Assembly: GCF_003253745.1 (NCBI RefSeq)
Contig: NZ_MZXV01000062.1
Location: 248,001-312,000 of the forward strand
Source of the DNA: Mesorhizobium kowhaii
GTDB taxonomy: Bacteria > Pseudomonadota > Alphaproteobacteria > Rhizobiales > Rhizobiaceae
DNA length: 64,000 bases
Direction of reading: 5' to 3'
Shown: piece by piece, positions 34,322 through 41,535 of the stretch
Position numbering within the stretch: the stretch's first letter is position 1
How the letters are laid out: each line of letters starts with the position of its first letter
Notes under the pieces: generated by a model
What the model was told of the DNA's origin: nothing
Seen by the model: the letters and a program-made list of their open reading frames with translations, nothing else
The model's database searches: none
Position numbers and translations under genes: made by a program

Positions 34322-35221
34322 TCAGAACTTGCCGGTTTCCCGGAACACTTCGAAGGTCGCGCGGATATGATCGGCGACGGCCTTGACCGGCGCGCTGGCG
34401 TCCGGCGCCACCACCATCGCCAGATTGTAGGTGCCGATGTCGGGCATGCCGTCCTTCGGGGAGAGCTCGACCATGTCGTTGCCGAGGAATGACTTCGGTA
34501 GCGGCGCCACGGCGAGATCGGACATGATCGCGGCGCGCTGGCCGGCCGTGTGCGCGCTCATATAGGCGATACGGTAGTTGCGGCCTTCGCGGCCAAGCGC
34601 GTCAAGTGCGCCGGCCCGCCAGGCGCAGCCCTCTTCCCACAGCGATACCGGCAAGGGTTCGCGCAGATGCGCGCAGCCGCCCTTGGCACCGGCCCAGACG
34701 ATCGGCTCGGTGAGCAGCACCTCGGCGCCGAGCGCACTGGTCTTGTAGGAGTTGGTCAGGAGCGTGATGTCGAGAGCCCGGTCGTCCATGCGCCGACGCA
34801 GATTGCTGCTCTGGTCGATGGTGACATCGACGGCGATCGACGGATGCGATTGCGCAAAACGCTTCAGCACATGCGGCAGCACACGCTCGCCATAGTCGTC
34901 TGGCGAGCCGAGCCGGACAACGCCGACAATCTCGGGAATGATGAACTTCGACACCACCTCGCGGTTGATCGACAGCAGCCTGCGGGCATAGCCGAGCAGC
35001 ATTTCGCCATCCGTGGTCAGCGACACCGAGCGGGCATCGCGCGCGAACACCGAGCGGCCGAGAATATCCTCCAGCTTCTTGATCTGCATGGAGACGGCCG
35101 ACGGCGTGCGGAACACAGCATTGGCGGCGGTGGTGAAGCTGCCGGTCTCGGCAATCGCCACGAAAGTGCGCAAAACGTCGAGATCGAGCAGTGGCAGTGG
35201 ATGGTTGAGTGGGGCGTTCAT
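34322..35221 (-). CDS. LysR-family transcriptional regulator
   Basis: A 299-residue LTTR. Residues 12-70 hold the HTH (DVLRTFVAIAETGSFTTAANAVFRTPSAVSMQIKKLEDILG), and the rest is a periplasmic-binding-like effector domain. The effector is unknown. It ends 10 bp from the start of the acidic gene at 34311 on the same strand. The nearest divergent gene is the small DUF1127-like protein at 35445. Confidence 0.9.
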   Translation of the reverse strand: MNAPLNHPLPLLDLDVLRTFVAIAETGSFTTAANAVFRTPSAVSMQIKKLEDILGRSVFARDARSVSLTTDGEMLLGYARRLLSINREVVSKFIIPEIVGVVRLGSPDDYGERVLPHVLKRFAQSHPSIAVDVTIDQSSNLRRRMDDRALDITLLTNSYKTSALGAEVLLTEPIVWAGAKGGCAHLREPLPVSLWEEGCAWRAGALDALGREGRNYRIAYMSAHTAGQRAAIMSDLAVAPLPKSFLGNDMVELSPKDGMPDIGTYNLAMVVAPDASAPVKAVADHIRATFEVFRETGKF

Positions 35222-35444
35222 GGGAAGTGACCTTCAATTTTTCTGATACAAAGCATCATTCCATTTCGTTTGATTGAACATCAGATTGGGAGGATAGTCA
35301 ACACCATCGAGGCAGGACGCATTGGAAGTGGCCCCGAAACGGCCACGAGACAAACCTGCAATCGACATGAAATGGGGTTGAAACACGCAGCGTGCAACGC
35401 CTCACATCCAGGGTCGGACTGTTCCGGCCCGGCATCAAAGGAGA

Positions 35445-35615
35445 ATGAAATGTCTATTCGCGACCGAATTCAGCGCGGCCCGCGCCCGCTACCAGACCGA
35501 ACGCGCCATCCGCTCCCTGCCGATCGAACTGCAGAAGGATATCGGCTGGCCCGAAGCTGCCGACACCAAGACCGGTCTTCGCAATGGCGTCGGGTCCTGG
35601 GCTGGAGCAAAGTAG
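35445..35615 (+). CDS. Small DUF1127-like protein, possible frameshift at start
   Basis: From ATG 35445 the reading frame encodes 56 residues, with ARYQTERAIRSLPIELQKDIGWPEAADTKTGL as the conserved core and a clean TAG stop followed by a terminator. The start is odd: AAGGAG is only one base from this ATG, while a better-placed ATG at 35450 is in another frame. One missing base after 35452 would put the good start into the conserved frame. It is either MKCLFATEF... translated from the weak start, or a frameshifted gene. It is a paralogue of the product at 32644. Confidence 0.6.
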   Translation: MKCLFATEFSAARARYQTERAIRSLPIELQKDIGWPEAADTKTGLRNGVGSWAGAK

Positions 35616-35635
35616 ATCGTGTGTACCATGTGCTG

Positions 35636-35672
35636 AAGGCCTGCCGCGCAGCCCGCCCGGCAGGCCTTCTCT
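35636..35672 (+). terminator. Rho-independent terminator after small gene
   Basis: An 11-bp perfect stem, AAGGCCTGCCG (35636-35646) with CGGCAGGCCTT (35658-35668), is followed by CTCTGTTTTATT. It lies 21 bp after the DUF1127-like stop, evidence that this is a real transcription unit. Confidence 0.85.
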
Positions 35673-35954
35673 GTTTTATTTGTATTCAAATGAGTTTTGA
35701 AGCCATGCCGCCAGCGCATGACGCATATGAGCAAGCCGCATGGCGACCCGTTTGTCCAATTAGTGCCTTGTAAACAATTGCAAATTTCGAGCACCTTGCC
35801 CAAAATTGTCGCAATCGGTGTCGCATTTCATATCAAGCGCTTCGCTTTTGCGATTTAGTTTTACGCAGCACAAGCCTATATCAGCGGCAGCAAACGAGCT
35901 GCCCCACTCCATCAAGCGAAGGCGACCCGTCTGAGCAACCGAATGGAGATGATC
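35673..35954. other. AT-rich intergenic region with GTCGC motifs
   Basis: This gap contains no gene I can support. It has two GTCGC motifs at 35808 and 35820 (12 bp apart, not 21) and an AT-rich stretch before the small gene at 35955, which should contain its promoter. Confidence 0.4.
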
Positions 35955-36089
35955 ATGAAGCTTTTTGCCCGCCTCTTCGCCCGCCGCGAAATGAACCTGA
36001 CCACCGCTCTCGAGCGTCAGCGCCTCGCCAACACCATGCCCGGCCAGACCGGCGCGATGGCTGCGGCGCGCCTCGGCTTCGTCGCCTGA
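35955..36089 (+). CDS. Small basic protein of 44 residues
   Basis: MKLFARLFARREMNLTTALERQRLANTMPGQTGAMAAARLGFVA, here broken into positions 35955-36086, has a GGAG site six bases before the ATG and is followed by a terminator at 36134. It is unlike known families, but its short basic N-terminus recalls the DUF1127-type small proteins in the neighbourhood. Without homologues the call rests on the ribosome site and terminator. Confidence 0.55.
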   Translation: MKLFARLFARREMNLTTALERQRLANTMPGQTGAMAAARLGFVA

Positions 36090-36133
36090 ACTTTTTCCAG
36101 GCAGCGCTTCCCTGCCGCTGCTTATAAAACTGT

Positions 36134-36167
36134 AACGCCGCCTGGCTCCAGCCAAGGCGGCGTTTTT
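36134..36167 (+). terminator. Rho-independent terminator
   Basis: AACGCCGCC (36134-36142) pairs with GGCGGCGTT (36156-36164), followed by TTT. It terminates the small gene at 35955 and isolates it from the GlxA-type regulator. Confidence 0.85.
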
Positions 36168-36247
36168 GTTCTGCCGCAGGACGCATGTTTGCCTGTCCCT
36201 TGAACGGCTGGGCGCCGCTTCCAGGGCTCACTGCACGCCGATTGCCC

Positions 36248-36269
36248 ATTTGCGACCCATGTCGCAAAT
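36248..36269. promoter_or_regulatory. Perfect palindrome ATTTGCGAC-N4-GTCGCAAAT upstream of GlxA-type regulator
   Basis: Two 9-bp arms, inverted around CCAT, include the GTCGCAAA half-site also seen at 21302 and 44168 (minus). It is 105 bp before the regulator start, and probably an autoregulation site. Confidence 0.6.
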
Positions 36270-36319
36270 TTATTCGTGACCTGGCGGCGTAGCCAATTGA
36301 CAGACATGGTTTTTCCTGA

Positions 36320-36341
36320 TGTCGCTATGCTATTCGCGACA
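36320..36341. promoter_or_regulatory. Inverted repeat TGTCGC-N10-GCGACA upstream of GlxA-type regulator
   Basis: The 6-bp arms are perfect inverted repeats, using the same GTCGC core as the palindrome 72 bp upstream. It ends 33 bp before the TTG start of the regulator. Confidence 0.55.
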
Positions 36342-36373
36342 TCCTGTTCGCGCCATGGCTGCGTGAGGTTCCC

Positions 36374-37375
36374 TTGAACGCCGTAAAGCATCCGATCAAG
36401 CGATCGTTTGTATTCTTCCTTGTTCCCGATTTCACCATGATCGCTTTTGCGACCGCGCTCGACCCGCTGCGCTCGGCCAACCGCATGCTTGGCTATGAGG
36501 CCTATCGCTGGCGTCTCGCCAGCATCGACGGCAAGCCGGTGCGCGCCTCGAACGGGGTCGAATGCGCGGTCAACACCTCGCTGGAGGAAGAGCGCAAGAA
36601 GATGGCAGGCCCTGACCGGCCGAACATGGCCATCGTCTGCAGCGGCATCAATGTCGAGCGCTATCAGAACAAGTCGGCCTTCGCCTGGCTGCGCGAGGAG
36701 TACAATCGCGGCGTCGCCGTCGGCGGCCTGTGCACCGGCGCGCATATCCTTGCTGCCGCCGGCCTTCTGTCCAACAAGCGCTGCGCCATCCACTGGGAGA
36801 ACCTGCCGGGCTTTTCCGAGGCATTCCCGAAGGCCAATGTCTTTGCCGACCTCTTCGAAATCGACCAGAACATCTACACCTGCGCCGGCGGCACCGCCGC
36901 ACTCGACATGATGCTGAAGCTGATCGGCGACGATTTCGACGATAACCTCGTCAACCGTGTCTGCGAGCAGGTGCTGACCGACCGCGTGCGCAGCCCGACC
37001 GACCGCCAGCGCCTGCCGCTGCGCGCCCGCCTCGGCGTCCAGAACTCGAAGGTGCTGACCATCATCGAGCTGATGGAGGCAAACCTGTCCGAGCCGCTGT
37101 CGCTGATCGAGATCGCCGACCATGTCGACCTGTCGCGCCGCCAGATCGAGCGGCTGTTCCGCACCGAGATGGGACGCTCCCCTGCCCGCTACTATCTCGA
37201 AATCCGGCTCGACCGCGCCCGGCACCTGCTGATCCAGTCGTCGATGCCGGTGGTCGAGGTGGCGGTCGCCTGCGGTTTCGTCTCGGCCTCGCATTTCTCC
37301 AAATGCTACCGCGAACTCTACGCCCGCTCGCCGCAACAGGAGCGCGTTGACCGCAAGCAGTTGCTGGCGGCCTGA
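36374..37375 (+). CDS. GlxA-family AraC-type regulator (GbdR-like)
   Basis: A 333-residue regulator. Residues 10-195 form a DJ-1/PfpI-type amidotransferase-like domain with the Cys in GGLCTGAH, and from residue 220 a two-HTH AraC domain (LSEPLSLIEIADHVDLSRRQIERLF and DRARHLLIQSSMPVVEVAVACGF). Proteins of this architecture include GbdR, the glycine betaine/dimethylglycine-responsive activator of betaine catabolism in Pseudomonas. Its setting among betaine and sarcosine genes favours that role, but the ligand is unproven. It starts at TTG 36374, six bases after GAGG. Confidence 0.87.
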   Translation: MNAVKHPIKRSFVFFLVPDFTMIAFATALDPLRSANRMLGYEAYRWRLASIDGKPVRASNGVECAVNTSLEEERKKMAGPDRPNMAIVCSGINVERYQNKSAFAWLREEYNRGVAVGGLCTGAHILAAAGLLSNKRCAIHWENLPGFSEAFPKANVFADLFEIDQNIYTCAGGTAALDMMLKLIGDDFDDNLVNRVCEQVLTDRVRSPTDRQRLPLRARLGVQNSKVLTIIELMEANLSEPLSLIEIADHVDLSRRQIERLFRTEMGRSPARYYLEIRLDRARHLLIQSSMPVVEVAVACGFVSASHFSKCYRELYARSPQQERVDRKQLLAA

Positions 37376-37394
37376 GCCGGCACATCAAAATAGC

Positions 37395-38198
37395 CTAGGC
37401 CGGCTGCGTCTGCACCGTCCGCATCGCCTCGACGCGGATATCCTCGGTCAGCCGCGCCTTCAGCGCCGAGAATTCCGGGCTGGTCTTCAGCGTGTAATGG
37501 CGCGGATGCGGCAGGTCGATGGCGACATCCGACTTGATGCGGCCGGGCCGCGCCGTCATCACGATGACGCGCGAGGCCATGAAGATGGCCTCCTCGATGT
37601 CGTGGGTGACGAACAGCACCGTTTTATTGCGGCGCTCCCAGATGCCAAGCAACAGCTCCTGCATCAAACCGCGCGTCTGATTGTCGAGCGCGCCGAACGG
37701 CTCGTCGAGCAACAGGATCTCGGGATCGTTGGCCAGCGCCCGGGCGATCGCCGTGCGCTGTTGCATGCCGCCGGAAAGCTGCTTCGGCCAATGGTTCTCG
37801 AACCCTTTCAGGCCGACGAGATCGACATAGGAAGCGACAATCCCGTCCCGCTCCTTTTCGGCCATGCCGCGCTCACGCAGGCCGAAGGCGATGTTCTGCG
37901 CCACCGTCAGCCAGGGAAACAGCGTGTAGGACTGGAAGACCATGCCGCGATCCGGCCCCGGCCGGGTCACCGCCTTGCCGTCGAGCAGCACCCGACCTTC
38001 GCTTGGCGCTTCCAGGCCGGCAACAATTCTGAGCAGGGTCGACTTTCCGCAGCCCGATGGACCGAGGATGGTGATGAAGTCGTTGGCGGCGACCGCCAGG
38101 TCGACCGGCATCAGCGCCTTGACCGGCTCTCCGCCACGCACGCCGGCGAAAGTGCGCGAGACGCCCTCGATGAGAAGCTTGCTCACGCCAGGCTCCAC
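37395..38198 (-). CDS. NitT/TauT-family ABC transporter ATP-binding protein
   Basis: A 267-residue ABC ATPase with Walker A GPSGCGKSTLL, signature LSGGMQQRTAIARAL and Walker B ILLLDEPFGALD. The arrangement with a permease and a substrate-binding protein fits the nitrate/sulfonate/taurine group. The permease start overlaps its end by 16 bp in order of transcription from 39996 down. The substrate is not determined. Confidence 0.92.
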   Translation of the reverse strand: MEPGVSKLLIEGVSRTFAGVRGGEPVKALMPVDLAVAANDFITILGPSGCGKSTLLRIVAGLEAPSEGRVLLDGKAVTRPGPDRGMVFQSYTLFPWLTVAQNIAFGLRERGMAEKERDGIVASYVDLVGLKGFENHWPKQLSGGMQQRTAIARALANDPEILLLDEPFGALDNQTRGLMQELLLGIWERRNKTVLFVTHDIEEAIFMASRVIVMTARPGRIKSDVAIDLPHPRHYTLKTSPEFSALKARLTEDIRVEAMRTVQTQPA

Positions 38199-38962
38199 GG
38201 AAAGAGCCAGCGGTTGAAGGCCTTGAAAGCGAAATCGGACAACAGTCCGATCAGCCCGATGACGATGATGCCGAAGATGATCTGCCCCGTCGCCAGCCGC
38301 GACTGGCTGTTGATTATCATGTAGCCGATGCCGGAGGACGAGCCGATCAGCTCGGCGACGATGACATAGGTCCAGGCCCAGCCAAGCACCAGCCGCAGCG
38401 TCTCGGCGATCTCCGGCGCATTGGCCGGCATGATCACGCGGCTGACGATGCCGTTGTTGGTGGAGCCCAGCGTATAGGCCGCCTCGACCAGGTCGCGCCG
38501 TGTGCTGCCGACCTTGACCGCGATGATGAGGATGATCTGGAACACCGAGCCGACGAAAATGACGAGCAGTTTTTCCAGCTCACCAATGCCCGCCCACAGG
38601 ATGAGCAGCGGGATGAAAGCCGAGGCCGGCAGGTAACGGGCGAAGGAGACGAATGGCTCCAGAAATGCCTCCACCGGCTTCCAGGCGCCCATCGCGATGC
38701 CGAGCGGCACCGCGACGACCGAGGCCAGCAGGAAGCCGCCGAAGACGCGCCAGATGGTGATCAATATGTCGAGCCAGAACCGATCCTCGACCAGCAGCCG
38801 CCAGCCATCCCGGAGCATCGACAGCGGATCGGCGAGGAAGATGCGGTTGACGTGGCCGCCGAGCGTGATCCACGCCCAGAAGGCGACGAACAGCACGAAG
38901 AAGGAAATGCCGAGCACGGTTCGGATGCCCGGCGAGACTGGATACAAGGGGCGCATCTTCAA
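38183..38962 (-). CDS. NitT/TauT-family ABC transporter permease
   Basis: A 259-residue inner-membrane permease with six predicted helices. The EAA-type loop appears around EAAYTLGSTNNGIVSRVIMPANAPEI, and FVSFARYLPASAFIPLLILWAGIGE is characteristic of the family. It overlaps the ATPase gene start (38183-38198). Confidence 0.9.
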   Translation of the reverse strand: MKMRPLYPVSPGIRTVLGISFFVLFVAFWAWITLGGHVNRIFLADPLSMLRDGWRLLVEDRFWLDILITIWRVFGGFLLASVVAVPLGIAMGAWKPVEAFLEPFVSFARYLPASAFIPLLILWAGIGELEKLLVIFVGSVFQIILIIAVKVGSTRRDLVEAAYTLGSTNNGIVSRVIMPANAPEIAETLRLVLGWAWTYVIVAELIGSSSGIGYMIINSQSRLATGQIIFGIIVIGLIGLLSDFAFKAFNRWLFPWSLA

Positions 38963-39045
38963 ATCGTCCCCATCTTCAAATCGTCATTTGTCCAGGAGAA
39001 ACGGCGGCGCCAGGCGCCGCCGCGTGATGGCCAAACGCCGGACTG

Positions 39046-39996
39046 TCAGTTCGACACCGCGCTGGTATCGGCCAGCGTGCTGACGTCGGGCGCTTCCTTG
39101 ATCAGCCCCATCTGCAGCAGCAGATCGCCGGCGGTCTTGGAAAAGTCCTGGAATTCCTTGGTGAAGAACTGCTTGTTGTCGGCCTTGTCGGCCCATTTCA
39201 GGTACTTCGCCGAATCCTCGAACTCCTTGGCCGACTGCTTCACGTCCGCGCCCATGATCTCGTAGGATTTCTGCGGATCGTTCTTGATCAGGTCGAGCGC
39301 TTCGAAATAGCTGTCGGCAAGTGCCTTTGCGGCATCAGGATTGGCCTTGAGGAATTCAGGCGTGCAGCCGACCGTGTCGAGCACCATCGGATAGTCGAGC
39401 GTCGTCGCCAGGATGTGGCCCTGGTCGGACTTGTCGCGCACCGCCGAGATGAACGGCTCATAGGTGACGGCGGCATCGTTCTGGCCGGCGAGGAAAGCTT
39501 GTGCCGCCGCATCCGGCTCCAAATTGACGACGGTGACATCCTTGGTCGACATGCCGTTCTTGTTCAGCACCCAGGCGAGCATGAAGTAGGGCGACGTGCC
39601 CGGTGCCGAGGACGCGACATTCTTGCCCTTGAGATCGGCGACGGTCTTGATGTCGTTGCGGACGACGATGCCGTCGGCGCCATAGGATTTGTCGAGCTGG
39701 AAGATCTGCTTGGTGGTGACGCCGCTGGCATTCCAGACAAGCCAGGTCTCGACCGTGGTGGCGGCGCATTGCAGGTCGCCGCTGGCGATGGCCAGCGGCC
39801 GGCTCGCTTGCGGCACCTTCTTCAAAGTCACGTCGAGCCCATGCTTTTCGAAAATACCTGCCTGCTTGGCAAGCGTCAGCGGCGCGAAGCCGGTCCAGCC
39901 GCTGATGCCGATGGTGACCGATGTGGCGGCCATCGCCGGTGCGGACAAGCCGGCGGCAAGCGTCAATGTTGTCGCAAGAATTGCGATCCTGATCAT
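39046..39996 (-). CDS. NitT/TauT-family ABC transporter substrate-binding protein
   Basis: A 316-residue periplasmic protein with a signal peptide (MIRIAILATTLTLAAGLSAPAMA). The SsuA/ThiY-like fold is visible in VTIGISGWTGFAPLTLAKQAGIFEKHGL. It is the first gene of the transporter and probably defines specificity. Urea, sulfonates, nitrate or betaine-like compounds are all possible. The 5' flank (39997-40020) is AT-rich. Confidence 0.9.
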   Translation of the reverse strand: MIRIAILATTLTLAAGLSAPAMAATSVTIGISGWTGFAPLTLAKQAGIFEKHGLDVTLKKVPQASRPLAIASGDLQCAATTVETWLVWNASGVTTKQIFQLDKSYGADGIVVRNDIKTVADLKGKNVASSAPGTSPYFMLAWVLNKNGMSTKDVTVVNLEPDAAAQAFLAGQNDAAVTYEPFISAVRDKSDQGHILATTLDYPMVLDTVGCTPEFLKANPDAAKALADSYFEALDLIKNDPQKSYEIMGADVKQSAKEFEDSAKYLKWADKADNKQFFTKEFQDFSKTAGDLLLQMGLIKEAPDVSTLADTSAVSN

Positions 39997-40160
39997 GTCA
40001 GTTCCCCTTTTGTTTTCTCTGAGGAAATTGTCTCACAGACGCCAATCGGCTTGTCAATGAACAGGATGGTGAGGCGCAAGGCAGACCCAGCGCTGATAGC
40101 CCCCACTGGATCGGCGCCGGCCGCCGAAACGGCATCAGCCGCCGGAAATCCAAAACGGCT

Positions 40161-40505
40161 TCAGTAGCCGTCGCAATAACACTCCGCCGACGAGATGCGG
40201 TCGTTCCACTCGCTGCCGCCGAAATCGCGGATCCTGCGCCTGATCTCGATCGAACGGCCGCCCATCCGCGAATCCTCATAGGCAACAAGCGTGCAGCCAC
40301 GGCGAACGATCACCGACGACACACGGTCGTTCCAAAACTGACCGCCGCGAAAATTCACGGAATCGTCGGACCCCATACCGATAGACCGCCCGCGAAAATT
40401 TGCATGCTCGAACATGATGCAGGCGGGCTCATCATTGTATTGGGCGCTGGCGCCGTCAGCACAAAGCACGGATGCGACAGCAGTCAGGATGGCAAGACAT
40501 TTCAT
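40161..40505 (-). CDS. Secreted beta/gamma-crystallin-like (I36-type) small protein
   Basis: A 114-residue protein with a signal peptide (MKCLAILTAVASVLCADGASA). The mature part has two Greek-key-like units: ACIMFEHANFRGRSIGMG and CTLVAYEDSRMGGRSIEI, each ending in a WNDR(V/I)SS motif. Six cysteines may form disulfides. It resembles the peptidase inhibitor I36 or beta/gamma-crystallin group. The function is unknown. Confidence 0.75.
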   Translation of the reverse strand: MKCLAILTAVASVLCADGASAQYNDEPACIMFEHANFRGRSIGMGSDDSVNFRGGQFWNDRVSSVIVRRGCTLVAYEDSRMGGRSIEIRRRIRDFGGSEWNDRISSAECYCDGY

Positions 40506-40593
40506 CTGGTGTTTTCCTCGGTTCTGACCGCGGCCCCGCCGCCCGATCGCGCGGCCTGGCCAGTTTGCCATTGCTTCGGCCGGAGAGGCAAGC

Positions 40594-41442
40594 CTAGCGG
40601 CTGTCGAACATCCAGCTGCGGTTGCGCCACATCTTTTCGCCGACCAGGCAGTCACTGGCCGGCGTGTCCTGCGCCAGCACCACCGGCGGATGTGCAGCTT
40701 CTTCCGCCGCCCATTGCGGTGAGGCCGGACCGGCAAGTTCCAGCACCAGCTTGCGGCGGATGGCTTCGGGAAATTGCGTCCAGTCGTTGACCGGGATCAT
40801 GAAGGCACCGGGGCCGCCGATGACGCAGTCGCTGTAGTAGCGATCGAGATTATTGACGTCGTAGGCGCCGGAAAAGCCGCCTCGGGTCATCAGCGGCAGT
40901 CCGTTGATGACGATGCCTTGCTTGACCAGCCCGTCGCGGGTGAGATTGACCGGCGCGCCCTGGTTGTTGGGACCGTCACCCGAAATGTCGATGACCCGCT
41001 TGTCTCCCTGGTAGCCGCTTTCGGCGAAAAGATCGTAGCCGAACTCCAGCGCGCCGGAGATCGAGGTGCGCCGCGCGCTGCCGGGCGGCTGGGCGGACAA
41101 TTGCGCAACCACCCGCTCCGCGTCGGCGCGGCTGGCGATCACCGTCCACGGCACGATGACGCGCTGCCAGGTGGTGCCGGCCCATTCGACATAGGTAACG
41201 GCGATCTTGCCATGAGCACCATCGGCGATCGCCTGCAGCACATTGTCGTGCGTCAGCGCCGCCGCATAGCCGTGCCGCTGGATCTCGAGTTCATCCGGCG
41301 ACATCGACAGCGAAACATCGACGGCCAGCACCAGCTCGACATCGACCGGCTCATCCGCAAGGGACACCGGCGTCAGCCAGAGCGTCAGCGCCATCGCGGC
41401 GCTGCCCGACAGGAGATGTCTTGCACAGGCAAAAGCAGACAT
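40594..41442 (-). CDS. DUF1194 (vWA-like) secreted protein
   Basis: A 282-residue protein with a signal peptide (MSAFACARHLLSGSAAMALTLWL). It has a von Willebrand-like fold with DVSLSMSPDE (metal site), DISGDGPNNQGAPV and ending DRYYSDCVIGGPGAF. This is a conserved alphaproteobacterial family without known function. A longer ATG at 41493 is possible. Confidence 0.85.
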   Translation of the reverse strand: MSAFACARHLLSGSAAMALTLWLTPVSLADEPVDVELVLAVDVSLSMSPDELEIQRHGYAAALTHDNVLQAIADGAHGKIAVTYVEWAGTTWQRVIVPWTVIASRADAERVVAQLSAQPPGSARRTSISGALEFGYDLFAESGYQGDKRVIDISGDGPNNQGAPVNLTRDGLVKQGIVINGLPLMTRGGFSGAYDVNNLDRYYSDCVIGGPGAFMIPVNDWTQFPEAIRRKLVLELAGPASPQWAAEEAAHPPVVLAQDTPASDCLVGEKMWRNRSWMFDSR

Positions 41443-41474
41443 GCCGCAACGGTAAGCGAGAATCGCCGGTTTAA

Positions 41475-41505
41475 AAAGAGAAAAGCCCGCCATGAGCCGG
41501 GCTTT
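41475..41505 (-). terminator. Rho-independent terminator of the FAD/GcvT gene
   Basis: AAAGCCCG (41482-41489) with CGGGCTTT (41498-41505). In minus orientation it is followed by TTCTCTTTTT. It lies 31 bp past the stop of the 44097 gene. Confidence 0.85.
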
Positions 41506-41535
41506 GCATTCACGCCGTTTCGCCTTGCCCGGCGA

